A DNA stretch of 64,000 bases from Olsenella sp. An285 (GCF_002159625.1 NZ_NFIZ01000005.1:62001-126000), one strand, 5' to 3'. Counted from the first letter of the stretch, positions 16,859-25,629 are shown. Notes: generated from the letters alone by a model not told the origin. Translations and numbers: made by a program.

Positions 16859-17283
16859 AGCAGCGGGTAGGGGCGGCCCTCCTCGTCGAGGTCGGTGCGA
16901 CGGTATGTTGAGAAGCCCATATGCTCGTAGAAGCCCACCGCCTGCGGGTTCTGCTCGTTTACGGTGAGCTCGGTCACGCCGAGGCGCTCGATGCCGTGGG
17001 TGAGAAGCTGACGGCCGAGACCCTGGCCGCGCACGTCCGGGTCAAGGAAGAGCATCTCCAGGCGGCCATCCTGCGCGCCCATGAAGCCCACGGGCTCGCC
17101 GTCCCTCTCGGCTACGACAAGTGTCTCTACGCCCGCGAGTGCCTGCGGGACGAACGGCTTGATCTCGGCAATCTCGCCCTCGGAGAGAAAGTCGTGCGTG
17201 GCGCGCACGGAGCTCTCCCACACGCGGGTGAGTTGGTCGATGAGCTCCGGAGTGCGCTCGGTGACGATGAAATAGCTGTTCAC
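16843..17283 (-). CDS. GNAT-family N-acetyltransferase
   Basis: 146 aa. It has the acetyl-CoA binding motif in LFLDPDVRGQGLGRQLL and a later NEQNPQAVGFYEHMGF, both standard GNAT landmarks. The family moves an acetyl group from acetyl-CoA to an amine; the substrate is unknown. A GTG start has TGAGGAT a few bases upstream, overlapping the trmL stop region, so it is probably cotranscribed with and translationally coupled to trmL. The stop codon is supplied by the palindrome at 16817. Confidence 0.9.
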   Translation of the reverse strand: MNSYFIVTERTPELIDQLTRVWESSVRATHDFLSEGEIAEIKPFVPQALAGVETLVVAERDGEPVGFMGAQDGRLEMLFLDPDVRGQGLGRQLLTHGIERLGVTELTVNEQNPQAVGFYEHMGFSTYRRTDLDEEGRPYPLLYMRL

Positions 17284-17289
17284 GGATCC

Positions 17290-17865
17290 TCACATTCCCT
17301 TGAATCCAGTCTGACGCAGCGCCTCATAGAGCACGATGGCCGCGGCGTTGGAGAGATTGAGCGCGCTGATGCGGTAGTCCTCCGGGTTCACGAAGTTGCC
17401 GCAGACGTCCTGGGCGAGCAGCGCGGCGTGGTCGTCCTTCTGGGCCGGCGCGCCCCAGCTCTGCGCGTTGTCGAGTGAGGCGACGTCCGGCAGCATGGGG
17501 ATGCGCTCGCAGCACGGCGCGTGCGCCGCCAGCAGCTCCTCGGTCAGGCCCACGCTCTCGCAGCCAAAGACAAGGTAGTCGCCGTCCTGGTAGCGAGCCT
17601 CGACGTAGGTGCGCCGCGCCTTCTTTGTGAGGAGATGCAGGCGCGCGTCCGGTCCGGCGGCAGTGAGAAACGCGTCCCAGCTCTCATGCACCGTGACATT
17701 GAGGTTCTCCCAGTAGCCGAGGCCCGCGCGGTGCAGGGACTTCTCGTCAAGCGAGAAGCCGAGCGGCTCCACGAGGTGCAGGCGCGATCCCGTGACTACG
17801 CACGTCCTCCCAATGTTTCCGGTGTTCGCCGGAATCTCCGGCGCCACGAGCACGATGTTGAACAT
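17290..17865 (-). CDS. trmL: tRNA (cytidine(34)-2'-O)-methyltransferase-like SpoU protein
   Basis: 191 aa, longer than the usual 150-160. Landmarks: VLVAPEIPANTGNIGRTC, HLVEPLGFSLDEK, YLVFGCESVGLTEELL and ISALNLSNAAAIVLYEALRQ, the knotted SAM-binding core. Between RIPMLPDVASLD and ISALNLSN lies an insertion of about 37 residues, within the region where TrmL normally runs straight from RIPM to SLNLSN. The enzyme methylates the ribose of the wobble base in certain tRNAs. The start has AGGAG about 10 nt upstream. I believe related coriobacteria share the insertion but cannot confirm it. Confidence 0.88.
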   Translation of the reverse strand: MFNIVLVAPEIPANTGNIGRTCVVTGSRLHLVEPLGFSLDEKSLHRAGLGYWENLNVTVHESWDAFLTAAGPDARLHLLTKKARRTYVEARYQDGDYLVFGCESVGLTEELLAAHAPCCERIPMLPDVASLDNAQSWGAPAQKDDHAALLAQDVCGNFVNPEDYRISALNLSNAAAIVLYEALRQTGFKGM

Positions 17866-18300
17866 CTATCTCAGCTCCTCGCTGGCGGGCAGAACTAGGG
17901 ATGTGCAAAACACGCCTTCGGGACAGGATATCTCCGATTCGAATGCAAAACTTGCCTTCGGGTCAGTGGATTTTGCCTCCAGAGGGACGATATGAAGCAA
18001 AGCAATTAAAATAATGATAATCATATCTGCGATAACGCTGTCATGCTCATTGCTGACGAGCAGATTTCCACTGACCCGAAGGCGGGTTTTGCAGTCTGAT
18101 GCTGGATTTACTGACCCGAAGGCTTGTTTTGCACGGCGGAAGACCGCCGTGCCGGCACGCTCCTTGCGGGTGAGGCGGGGAGCGCGGGACGCTGCACGGC
18201 GGCATGAGATCTCAGGGCTCGACGGCAGGCATCGCGCCGCCACGGCCCGCTATACTATCGTGAGCAGCAAGACAGCAACACGCAGTTCGAAAGGAACCTC
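17866..18300. other. 435-base divergent spacer dominated by a compound inverted element
   Basis: No coding potential is seen. It contains the compound element at 17902-18134, a short hairpin (GCACGGCGG/CCGCCGTGC, 18131-18152), and a -10-like TATACT at 18251 about 50 nt before the deformylase-like gene. Confidence 0.6.
17902..18134. repeat. Compound inverted element with CCTTCGGG units, copy 1
   Basis: Two units face right (17902 and 17943, type TGCAAAACTTGCCTTCGGG) and two face left (18067-18093 and 18109-18134, type CCCGAAGGCGGGTTTTGCA). Around them lies an AT-rich core of about 100 bp containing ATAATGATAATCAT. The inner units pair over 27 bases with two mismatches. The same architecture recurs at 45941. 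Confidence 0.8.
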
Positions 18301-18720
18301 ATGATCAAGGACCTGGTGCACGACGACGCCATCCTCTCCACTCCGTGCGAGCCCGCGACCGCCGAGGACGCCCCCGTGGCGCAGGACCTCGTTGACACGC
18401 TTGCCTCCATTGACGACGCGGTCTGCCTGGCGGCCAACCAGATCGGCGTGACCAAGGCCATCATCGCCTTCCAGGATGACAAGGACGAAGTCCACGTCAT
18501 GTACAACCCCAAGATTCTCATGGGCCTGGGTGGAGCCAAGGTTGAGGAGAGCTGCCTCACGCACGAGGAGGTCTCCAAGGTCACGCGCTTTGCCAAGATC
18601 AAGGTGTCGTTCGACGACCTCGTGGACGGGCAGCTCAAGGCCCGTCGTCGCGACTACGTGGGCTGGACCGCGCAGATGATCCAGCACATGGTCGACCACT
18701 GCAAGGGCAAGCTGGTCTAG
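18301..18720 (+). CDS. Peptide deformylase-like protein with a substituted active site
   Basis: 139 aa. The three deformylase motifs are recognisable: CLAANQIGV (motif 1), EESCLTHE with metal-ligand Cys85 (motif 2) and IQHMVDH (motif 3). Motif 3 is normally HExxH; His129 and His133 are kept but the catalytic Glu is Met130. Ordinary deformylases remove the formyl group from nascent proteins; with the Glu missing, activity is doubtful. The ATG has GAAAGGA upstream. One base separates its stop from the start of the UvrA paralogue, so the two are coupled. Whether the genome has another def gene cannot be seen. Confidence 0.8.
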   Translation: MIKDLVHDDAILSTPCEPATAEDAPVAQDLVDTLASIDDAVCLAANQIGVTKAIIAFQDDKDEVHVMYNPKILMGLGGAKVEESCLTHEEVSKVTRFAKIKVSFDDLVDGQLKARRRDYVGWTAQMIQHMVDHCKGKLV

Positions 18721-18721
18721 C

Positions 18722-21214
18722 ATGTCTCCTCGCGCCGAGGTCGCCCCGGACCACATAGAGGTTCGGGGCGCTCGCGTCCACAACCTCAAGAACATCGACG
18801 TCGACATCCCCCTGAACGAGCTCGTGGGGGTTGCCGGCGTTTCTGGTTCGGGCAAGAGCTCGCTTGCGCTGGGCACGCTCTACGCGGAGGGCTCGCGACG
18901 CTACCTCGACGCGCTCTCCACGTACACGCGCCGTCGCATCTCGCAGACGGGGCGAGCCACCGTGGACGAGGTGCTGCACGTTCCCGCTGCGCTCGCCCTG
19001 CGCCAGCGCCCCGCGGTGCCGGGCGTCCACTCGACCTTTGGCACCTCCACCGAGCTCCTCAACTACCTGCGACTTCTCTTCTCGCGCCTGGGCAGCCACG
19101 TCTGTCCCAACGGGCATCGCGTGCCACCCTCCATGGACGTCGCCCTGGGCCGTGCCACGCGCTGCCCCGTCTGCGGCGTGGAGTTCATGGGACCCGGCGC
19201 GGAGGACCTCGCCTTCAACAGCGGCGGGGCGTGCACGACGTGCGGCGGAACCGGCGTGGTGCGCACCGTTGACGAGGCCTCGCTCGTGCCCGACGAGAGC
19301 ATATCCATCGACGACGGCGCGGTGCTGCCGTGGGGCTCGCTCATGTGGGACCTCATGAAGCAGGTGTGCGGCGCCATGGGCGTGCGCACCAACGTGCCGT
19401 TTTGCGAGCTCACGCCCGAGGAGCGCGACATCGTCTTCCACGGCCCCGCGGTCAAGAAGCACATCCTCTACCGGTCCAAGAAGGGCGACGACTTCGCGGA
19501 GCTGGACTTCACGTACTTCAACGCGGTCTGCACGGTGGAAAACGCGCTCTCCAAGGCCAAGGACGAGAAGGGCCTCGCGCGCGTGTCTCGGTTCCTGCGC
19601 GAGGACGTGTGCCCGGACTGCGGTGGCACGCGCCTCTCTGCCGCAGCCCGCGGCCCGCGAATCGATGGCATGAACCTCGCGGACGCCACGGCGATGACGC
19701 TCGACGAGCTCGATGCCTGGGTGCCCACGGTGCCAGGGCTCGTGCCGGAGGAGATGCGGCCCATGGCGCGGGCGATCTGCGCCGAGACGGACGAGCCCAT
19801 CTGCCGCCTCCGCCAGCTTGGCCTGGGCTACCTCTCGCTCGATCGCGCGAGCTCCACGCTCTCGACGGGCGAGCGCCAGCGCGTGCAGCTGGCGCGAGCG
19901 GTGCGCAACCGCACGACGGGCGTGCTCTACGTGCTTGACGAGCCGTCGATAGGCCTCCATCCCTCCAACGTGGAGGGCCTGCTCGGCGTGGTGGACGACC
20001 TGCTGGCAGACGGCAACTCCGTCGTGCTGGTGGACCACGACGTCCGCGTGCTGCGCCGCGCGGACCACCTGATCGAGATTGGTCCCGGGTCGGGCGCGGA
20101 CGGCGGTCGCGTCATCGCCCAGGGCAGCGTCGAGGAGGTCGAGAAGAACCCGGCGTCGCGCATCGGCCCCTTCCTCTCCGGGGCGCGGCGCGTGCGCGCT
20201 CGTGTACGGGCCGCGGCAGGGGAGGTCTTCTCGGCGGGGTCGCTGCGCCTCGAGACGGACGCCATCCACACCGTGCGCCCGCTCGCGGTCGAGATCCCCC
20301 GCGGGCGGCTCACGGCGGTGACGGGCGTCTCGGGCTCCGGTAAGACGACGCTCGTGCTGGAGAGCTTGGTTCCGGCCCTGCGGGCCGCCATCGCGGGCGA
20401 GCCGCTGCCGGCGCACGTTCGCTCGGTCGAGGCCGAGGGCCTGCGCCGCGCCAACCTCATCGACGCCACGCCCATTGGGGCCAACGTGCGCTCGACGGTC
20501 GCCACCTACTCCGGCGTCCTCGACGATCTGCGACGTGCCTACGCCAAGCTTCCGGAGGCCCGCGATCGCGGCCTCAAGGCTGGCGCGTTCTCGTACAACA
20601 CCGGGTCGCTGCGCTGTCCCACGTGCGACGGCACGGGACAGATATCGCTCGACGTGCAGTTCCTGCCGGACGTGGACATCCCCTGCCCGGACTGCGGCGG
20701 CGCGCGCTACGCGCGGGAGGCGTGGGAGGTTCGCCTGGCAGGCGACCTGAGTCTGCCGGAGCTGCTCTCCTATACGGTCGACCAGGCCCGGGAGGCCCTG
20801 TCGGAGACGGGGCTGCGCTCCGCCAAGGGCAAGCTCGAGGTGCTGCACGACCTCGGTCTCGGCTACCTCACGCTGGGGGAGGCCACGCCCGCGCTCTCGG
20901 GCGGCGAGGCCCAGCGTCTCAAGCTCGCGAGCGAGCTCACGCGCGACCAGGCAGGCTCGCTCTTCGTCTTTGACGAGCCCACCATCGGTCTGCACCCGCT
21001 TGACGTGGAGGTCCTTCTCGGCGTGCTGCAGCGCCTCATCGAGAACGGTGCCACCGTCGTGGTGATCGAACACGACCTGGACATGATCGCCAGTGCGGAC
21101 TGGATCATCGACATGGGGCCCGGTGGCGGTGACGCGGGCGGGCGCATCGTGTGCGCGGGCACGCCCGAGCAGGTTGCCGCATGCGAGCAGAGCGTGACCG
21201 GTCGCTATCTGTAA
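18722..21214 (+). CDS. UvrA paralogue (excinuclease-like ATPase, UvrA2 type)
   Basis: 830 aa, shorter than housekeeping UvrA (about 940-980). It has two ABC domains: [11 protein letters not shown] and [12 protein letters not shown] with [11 protein letters not shown], then [11 protein letters not shown] and [12 protein letters not shown] with [11 protein letters not shown]. Zinc modules [24 protein letters not shown] and CPDCGGAR are present. The reduced N-terminal half suggests loss of the UvrB-binding region, as in UvrA2 proteins linked to DNA-damage or drug tolerance. Translation is coupled to the deformylase-like gene. The TAA stop lies in the palindrome at 21204. Confidence 0.88.
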   Translation: MSPRAEVAPDHIEVRGARVHNLKNIDVDIPLNELVGVAGVSGSGKSSLALGTLYAEGSRRYLDALSTYTRRRISQTGRATVDEVLHVPAALALRQRPAVPGVHSTFGTSTELLNYLRLLFSRLGSHVCPNGHRVPPSMDVALGRATRCPVCGVEFMGPGAEDLAFNSGGACTTCGGTGVVRTVDEASLVPDESISIDDGAVLPWGSLMWDLMKQVCGAMGVRTNVPFCELTPEERDIVFHGPAVKKHILYRSKKGDDFAELDFTYFNAVCTVENALSKAKDEKGLARVSRFLREDVCPDCGGTRLSAAARGPRIDGMNLADATAMTLDELDAWVPTVPGLVPEEMRPMARAICAETDEPICRLRQLGLGYLSLDRASSTLSTGERQRVQLARAVRNRTTGVLYVLDEPSIGLHPSNVEGLLGVVDDLLADGNSVVLVDHDVRVLRRADHLIEIGPGSGADGGRVIAQGSVEEVEKNPASRIGPFLSGARRVRARVRAAAGEVFSAGSLRLETDAIHTVRPLAVEIPRGRLTAVTGVSGSGKTTLVLESLVPALRAAIAGEPLPAHVRSVEAEGLRRANLIDATPIGANVRSTVATYSGVLDDLRRAYAKLPEARDRGLKAGAFSYNTGSLRCPTCDGTGQISLDVQFLPDVDIPCPDCGGARYAREAWEVRLAGDLSLPELLSYTVDQAREALSETGLRSAKGKLEVLHDLGLGYLTLGEATPALSGGEAQRLKLASELTRDQAGSLFVFDEPTIGLHPLDVEVLLGVLQRLIENGATVVVIEHDLDMIASADWIIDMGPGGGDAGGRIVCAGTPEQVAACEQSVTGRYL

Positions 21215-21244
21215 GTTGGGGACAGTCCCCAATTTACAGATAGC
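21204..21244. repeat. GGGGACAGTCCCC palindrome between uvrA paralogue and nth
   Basis: GCTATCTGTAAGTTGGGGAC mirrors GTCCCCAATTTACAGATAGC with one mismatch. The outer GCTAT/ATAGC pair is special to this copy and comes from gene sequence on the left side. It holds the stop of the plus-strand gene. Confidence 0.9.
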
Positions 21245-21245
21245 C

Positions 21246-21908
21246 CTAGCAGCGGTGGGCGCTCGGACAGATGTCCTCGAGGACGCAGCCGTCGCACTTG
21301 GGGGAGCGCGCGGAGCAGGTGTCGCGGCCATGCTTGATCCACTGGTGGTTGACCGGTCCCCAGAGCTCGCGCGGCAGCAGGCGAAGGAGGTCCTGCTCGG
21401 TCTTGAGGGGCTCCTTCTCGTGCGTCTTGGGGGAGAGCGCGAGGCGGTGCGCTATGCGGTTGACGTGCGTGTCCACCGCGATCCCCTCCACGATCCCAAA
21501 GCCCACGTTCATGACGATGTTCGCGGTCTTGCGCCCCACGCCGGGAAGGCGCGTGAGCTCCTCCATCGTGTGCGGGACCTCTCCGCCAAACTCCGAGACG
21601 ATCATCTGCGCGCACTCCACGCAGTGACGCGCCTTGGACTTGTAGAAGCCGAGGCTGCGAATGTACTCGGAGACCTCCTCGGGCGAGGCGGCGGCCATGG
21701 CCTCGGGCGTGGGAAAGCGCTCGAAGAGCGCCGGTGTGACCTTGTTGACCTGCGCGTCCGTGGTCTGAGCGGAGAGCAGGACGGCAATCGTCAGGCGAAA
21801 GGGGCTCTCGTGGTCGAGAAAGCACTCGACGGGGCCGTACTTCTCGTCAAGGCGGCGGCACACCTCGACGGCGCGGTCGATTTTGGCCTGCTTGGTCTCT
21901 CGCGGCAT
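21246..21908 (-). CDS. nth: Endonuclease III
   Basis: 220 aa, normal length. It is a bifunctional DNA glycosylase/AP lyase for oxidised pyrimidines. The helix-hairpin-helix LPGVGRKTAN carries the catalytic Lys, VDTHVNR carries the catalytic Asp, and the C terminus has the 4Fe-4S ligands in a C-x6-C-x2-C-x5-C pattern (CSARSPKCDGCVLEDIC). The start is the ATG before PRETKQAK, with GGGAGGGAG upstream. It is convergent with the UvrA paralogue, so two repair-type genes meet at one palindrome. Confidence 0.95.
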   Translation of the reverse strand: MPRETKQAKIDRAVEVCRRLDEKYGPVECFLDHESPFRLTIAVLLSAQTTDAQVNKVTPALFERFPTPEAMAAASPEEVSEYIRSLGFYKSKARHCVECAQMIVSEFGGEVPHTMEELTRLPGVGRKTANIVMNVGFGIVEGIAVDTHVNRIAHRLALSPKTHEKEPLKTEQDLLRLLPRELWGPVNHQWIKHGRDTCSARSPKCDGCVLEDICPSAHRC

Positions 21909-21950
21909 GGCGCTCCCTCCCGGCTCTCTTGCGTGACCAAGATGATAGCT

Positions 21951-22018
21951 TGCACAAAACGGGACGTGCCTGAAACATGCAGAAAGTTGCATGCTTCAGG
22001 CACGTCCCGTTTTGTGCA
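21951..22018. repeat. Long palindrome between nth and the HTH-aminotransferase gene
   Basis: About 30-bp arms: TGCACAAAACGGGACGTGCC continues to CATGCA on the left, and the mirror sequence follows on the right with one mismatch and a 6-nt loop. A partial extra copy (CCGTTTTGTGCA) follows at once. It lies between divergent genes. Confidence 0.85.
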
Positions 22019-22042
22019 CCGTTTTGTGCAAGTTTCTGAGAA

Positions 22043-22121
22043 GTTCAATTTGATTCTGTGGTAGAGTGCTTGATATTGAACTTATGAGCCCATCTAGTTC
22101 AATTTGACTCTCAAATTGAAC
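22043..22121. promoter_or_regulatory. Promoter and operator region of the HTH-aminotransferase
   Basis: A perfect palindrome with 11-bp arms (GTTCAATTTGA / TCAAATTGAAC, 22097-22121) lies just before the ribosome site. A second pair of half sites (GTTCAATTTGA at 22043, TATTGAAC at 22074) brackets a possible promoter, TTGATT-16-GATATT (22050-22077). This arrangement suits autoregulation by the encoded HTH domain. Confidence 0.7.
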
Positions 22122-22135
22122 CTCAAGGAGCCGTG

Positions 22136-23650
22136 ATGGACGGAACGACCTTCGCCGATCGCCTGCAGCAGGTGATGGCCGAGAAGAACCTCAAGCAGGC
22201 GGATCTCATCCACATCGCTGCCGAGCTTGGGGAGAAGCTCGGAAAGAGCCAGGTCAGCCAGTACGTGAGCGGCAAGGTCGTGCCGCGCGCCAATGTGATG
22301 CGCCTGCTCTCCTCGATTCTGGACGTCGAGGAGGCCTGGCTCGCCTCGGGGGACGGGGGGCGAGCTTCCGCGCGGCCTGAGACCGCCTCCACGACCCCGT
22401 CTGACAGCGCAACCACAAAGAGGAGCAGCACCATGCGAGAGTTCAAGAAGTCCAACAAGCTCGACAACGTTCTCTACGACGTCCGCGGTCCTGTTGCCGA
22501 CGAGGCGGCCCGCATGGAGGACGAGGGCACGCGCATCCTCAAGCTCAACATCGGCAACCCCGCCCCGTTTGGCTTCCGCACCCCCGACGAGGTGGTCTAC
22601 GACATGCGCCAGCAGCTGCCGGACTGCGAGGGCTACTCGGACTCCCGCGGCCTCTTCTCCGCGCGCAAGGCCATCATGCAGTACGCGCAGCTCAAGCACC
22701 TGCCCAACGTGACGATGGACGGCATCTACACGGGCAACGGCGTTTCCGAGCTCATCCAGCTCTGCATGAACGCGCTGCTCGACACCAGTGACGAGATCCT
22801 CATCCCCAGCCCGGACTATCCGCTCTGGACCGCGTGCGCCACGCTCGCGGGTGGTACCCCCGTGCACTATCTCTGCGACGAGCAGGCCGAGTGGACGCCC
22901 GACCTCGCGGACATGGAGTCCAAGGTCACGAGCAACACCAAGGCCATCGTCATCATCAACCCCAACAACCCCACGGGCGCTGTCTATCCGCGCGAGGTGC
23001 TCGAGCAGATCGTTGAGATCGCTCGTCGCCACCAGCTCATGATTTTCTCGGACGAGATCTACGACCGCCTGTGCATGGACGGCTACGAGCACATCTCCAT
23101 CGCCTCCCTCGCTCCCGACCTGCCGTGCGTCACCTTCTCCGGCCTCTCCAAGTCCCACATGGTGGCGGGGTATCGCATCGGTTGGATGATTCTCTCCGGC
23201 AACAAGCGCTGCATGCAGGACTTCATTTACGGAATAAACATGCTCTCCAACATGCGTCTGTGCTCCAACGTGCCCGCCCAGTCCATCGTGCAGACGGCGC
23301 TCGGCGGCTACCAGAGCGTGGAGCGCTACGTGGAGCCGGGCGGCCGTGTCTACGAGCAGCGCAACTACGTCTACGAGGCGCTCAACGCCATCGACGGCAT
23401 CACGGCGGTGAAGCCCAAGGCGGCCTTCTACATCTTCCCCAAGATCGACGTGAAGAAGTTCAACATCACGGACGACGAGCAGTTCGCCCTTGACCTGCTG
23501 CACGAGAGGCACATCCTCATCACGCGCGGCGGCGGCTTCAACTGGCCCGAGCCCGACCACTTCCGCATCGTCTACCTGCCGCGCATGGGCGTGCTGCGCG
23601 AGGCCATGACCGACCTGGCAGACTTCTTCGCACACTATCGCCAGGCCTAG
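22136..23650 (+). CDS. Fusion of an XRE-type HTH domain and a class I aminotransferase
   Basis: 504 aa. Residues 1-70 form a Cro/CI-type HTH (FADRLQQVMAEKNLKQADL, then KSQVSQYVSGKVVP). A Ser/Thr-rich linker follows, and then from about residue 100 an AlaA-like aspartate/alanine aminotransferase with NIGNPAPFGF, INPNNPTGAVYP, DEIYDRLC, the PLP Lys in SGLSKSHMVAGYRIGW, and the Arg near FRIVYLP. The ATG is chosen because AAGGAG lies 5 nt upstream; a GTG three bases earlier is too close. This fusion is a known but uncharacterised type in Gram-positives. Autoregulation through the upstream palindrome is likely. Confidence 0.93.
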   Translation: MDGTTFADRLQQVMAEKNLKQADLIHIAAELGEKLGKSQVSQYVSGKVVPRANVMRLLSSILDVEEAWLASGDGGRASARPETASTTPSDSATTKRSSTMREFKKSNKLDNVLYDVRGPVADEAARMEDEGTRILKLNIGNPAPFGFRTPDEVVYDMRQQLPDCEGYSDSRGLFSARKAIMQYAQLKHLPNVTMDGIYTGNGVSELIQLCMNALLDTSDEILIPSPDYPLWTACATLAGGTPVHYLCDEQAEWTPDLADMESKVTSNTKAIVIINPNNPTGAVYPREVLEQIVEIARRHQLMIFSDEIYDRLCMDGYEHISIASLAPDLPCVTFSGLSKSHMVAGYRIGWMILSGNKRCMQDFIYGINMLSNMRLCSNVPAQSIVQTALGGYQSVERYVEPGGRVYEQRNYVYEALNAIDGITAVKPKAAFYIFPKIDVKKFNITDDEQFALDLLHERHILITRGGGFNWPEPDHFRIVYLPRMGVLREAMTDLADFFAHYRQA

Positions 23651-23680
23651 GCCGCACGCTGCGTTTGTAGGGTACTTTTT

Positions 23681-23719
23681 TGGCACCTCCTCAAGTACGA
23701 CCGGGGAGGTGCCATTTTT
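23681..23719 (+). terminator. Terminator of the HTH-aminotransferase gene
   Basis: TGGCACCTCC pairs with GGGAGGTGCCA and is followed by TTTTT. A wider inverted repeat (GGGTACTTTTTT at 23670, AAAAAAGTACCC at 23770) surrounds it. Confidence 0.85.
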
Positions 23720-23822
23720 CTGCCTGCGATTTTCTGACGAGATAGTTGTTGGGTATTTAAGGCTCATGGAAAAAAGTACCCAACTTATGAATGTCCTGGC
23801 GGAGGTCGTGGGCAAGCGCCTT

Positions 23823-24155
23823 CTATGACGAGATTGGGACGATGCTCCATACGTCGTCGAAGGAGATGCGCTCGCGCGCGATCGAGAACGCGCGAAACTC
23901 GGGCTCCACGCTGCTCACCACGCCCGTTCGCTCCGCATAGGCGGTGCCGTCGTAATGGGTCACGCGCACGAGCTGGCCGCGTTTGAGGCTGGCAAGCTCC
24001 GCCGAGATGCGCGCCGCGTCCTCCTCCCCGGGATCGCGCCGCGGCTCGCACACGTGCTCCCTCCTGCGCACGAGGTCGTAGTAGCCGGTGAGCGCGGCAA
24101 ACGGCATGAACTGCGCGGCCCTCTCCGCGCGGCGTCCCGTGTCCCGACTACTCAT
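23823..24155 (-). CDS. YolD-like protein
   Basis: 110 aa. The start RRAERAAQFMPFAALTGYYD and the later RVTHYDGTAYAERTGVVSSVEPEFR and RISFDDVWSI match YolD-like proteins. These accompany Y-family polymerases in Gram-positives and are predicted to act like UmuD. The gene overlaps the polymerase by 8 bases (ATGAGTAG), so translation is coupled. It probably works in translesion synthesis with its neighbour. Confidence 0.88.
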   Translation of the reverse strand: MSSRDTGRRAERAAQFMPFAALTGYYDLVRRREHVCEPRRDPGEEDAARISAELASLKRGQLVRVTHYDGTAYAERTGVVSSVEPEFRAFSIARERISFDDVWSIVPISS

Positions 24156-25476
24156 GATGGCCTCCTACCTGCTGGTTTCTCTCCCGTGCCGTGGCCTCCG
24201 GCCTCAGGCTGATGCCGCGCACGAGGGCGTTCTTGCCAAACCTGCGCTTCACGGCCATCGTCGCGCGGGCGAGGCTCTTCTCGGCCGTGTTTGCCGCGGG
24301 GTCCGAGAAGAGCGTGAGCTCCGCGTACTCCTCCGGCACGAGCTCCCCTGCGGCTATGTTGACGCGCCTGACGGCACGGTTGGGGTCTACGACCTCAGCG
24401 TAGAGGGTCAGAAACGCCGCGGTGAGCGCCTCGCGCGAGCTGGTGGCCTCGGCGAGCTTGCGCGAGGCGTTGGCTCCCTCCCCGCGCCGGCCGACTACGC
24501 GCGTCCCGTGCTCGCCCGTGAAGGTCTGTGCGGGCGTCCCGGCCTCGTCGGCGCCCCCGCGCTCGTGCGCGTAGCCCACGAAGAGCGAGATATGGCTGCA
24601 GACCAGGCCCTTGTCAACGAGCTCGAGCACGAGGCCGTCCACCATCTCGCGCAGGATCGTGCCGGCCTCCTCGAAGCTGTAGTCGCGCATGAGGACCTGC
24701 CCGGAGCCCATGGAGTGCGCGCGCGGGCGATACGCGTGAATCTCCGCCATGGTGCAGGGCTCGATGCCCCAGGCATGGTCTATGAGCAGCTCTGCGTTGA
24801 TGCCAAACTCGTCGTAGAGCCCTCGCTCGTCCAGCAGGGCCACGCCGCCCATGTCGTGCGCCCCCATGCGGGCGAGCCTTCGCGCGATGCCCGGGCCGAT
24901 CCCCCAGATGTCCGTGATGGGGCGGTGCGGCCAGATGAGGCACTTGTAGCGCTCTTCGTCCAGCTCGCCTATGTGGTCCTCCACGTGCTTGGCCGTGATG
25001 TCGAGCGCGACCTTGGCGAGGAAGAGGTTGGTGCCTATCCCCGCGGTGGCGCAGACGCCCGTCTCCCGGAGCACGAGGTCCATGAGCATCGTGGCGAGCT
25101 CCCGGGGCGTCTTGCCGTAGAGGTCGAGGTAGGGGGTCACGTCTATGAAGCACTCGTCGATGGAGTAGACGTGGATGTCCTCTGGCGAGAAGTACCTCAG
25201 GTAGAGCTCGTAGATGTCCGCGGAGACCTCCATGTAGCGCCGCATGCGCGGGGGCGCCATCTCGTAGTCGATGCCCCCCGGGATCTCGAAGACGCGACAG
25301 CGGTTGCGCACCCCCAGCGCCTTCATGGCAGGCGAGATGGCGAGGCAGATGGTCTTGGGTCCGCGCGTGGGGTCTGCCACCACAAGACGGTGCTCGAAGG
25401 GGTCCTTCCCGCGATCAACGCACTCCACGGAGGCATAGAAGCACTTGAGGTCTATGCAGAGATAGCTGCGCTCCAT
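24148..25476 (-). CDS. Y-family DNA polymerase (UvrX/UmuC-like)
   Basis: 442 aa. Catalytic acidic residues are seen in CIDLKCFYASVECV and in VYSIDECFIDVTPYL. The later GIGTNLFLAKVALDI and the helix-hairpin-helix WGIGPGIARRLARMG are also typical. It resembles the Gram-positive UvrX/YqjW branch more than DinB. It performs error-prone synthesis across DNA lesions. The operon is polymerase then yolD. A LexA-box-like palindrome lies 29 bases upstream of the start, which suggests SOS control. Confidence 0.92.
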   Translation of the reverse strand: MERSYLCIDLKCFYASVECVDRGKDPFEHRLVVADPTRGPKTICLAISPAMKALGVRNRCRVFEIPGGIDYEMAPPRMRRYMEVSADIYELYLRYFSPEDIHVYSIDECFIDVTPYLDLYGKTPRELATMLMDLVLRETGVCATAGIGTNLFLAKVALDITAKHVEDHIGELDEERYKCLIWPHRPITDIWGIGPGIARRLARMGAHDMGGVALLDERGLYDEFGINAELLIDHAWGIEPCTMAEIHAYRPRAHSMGSGQVLMRDYSFEEAGTILREMVDGLVLELVDKGLVCSHISLFVGYAHERGGADEAGTPAQTFTGEHGTRVVGRRGEGANASRKLAEATSSREALTAAFLTLYAEVVDPNRAVRRVNIAAGELVPEEYAELTLFSDPAANTAEKSLARATMAVKRRFGKNALVRGISLRPEATARERNQQVGGHHE

Positions 25477-25504
25477 CGCCCCCTTGCCCCCTCGGTTGCC
25501 GAAT

Positions 25505-25518
25505 CAAACACGTGTTCT
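25505..25518. promoter_or_regulatory. Candidate LexA (SOS) box
   Basis: CAAACACGTGTTCT matches the Gram-positive LexA consensus CGAACRNNYGTTYG at 12 of 14 positions. It precedes a translesion polymerase. A weaker similar sequence (CAACACTTGTTCT) lies near 25589, before thpR. Confidence 0.55.
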
Positions 25519-25629
25519 CTTTATGAGTCTATGATGCTCCTGGCGACGGACGCGAATCGTCTGGGGCGCGCGCATCACAAAGACTGCAACACTTGTTCTG
25601 GTATAGTGACGAGAAGGACAGGAGGGTGA

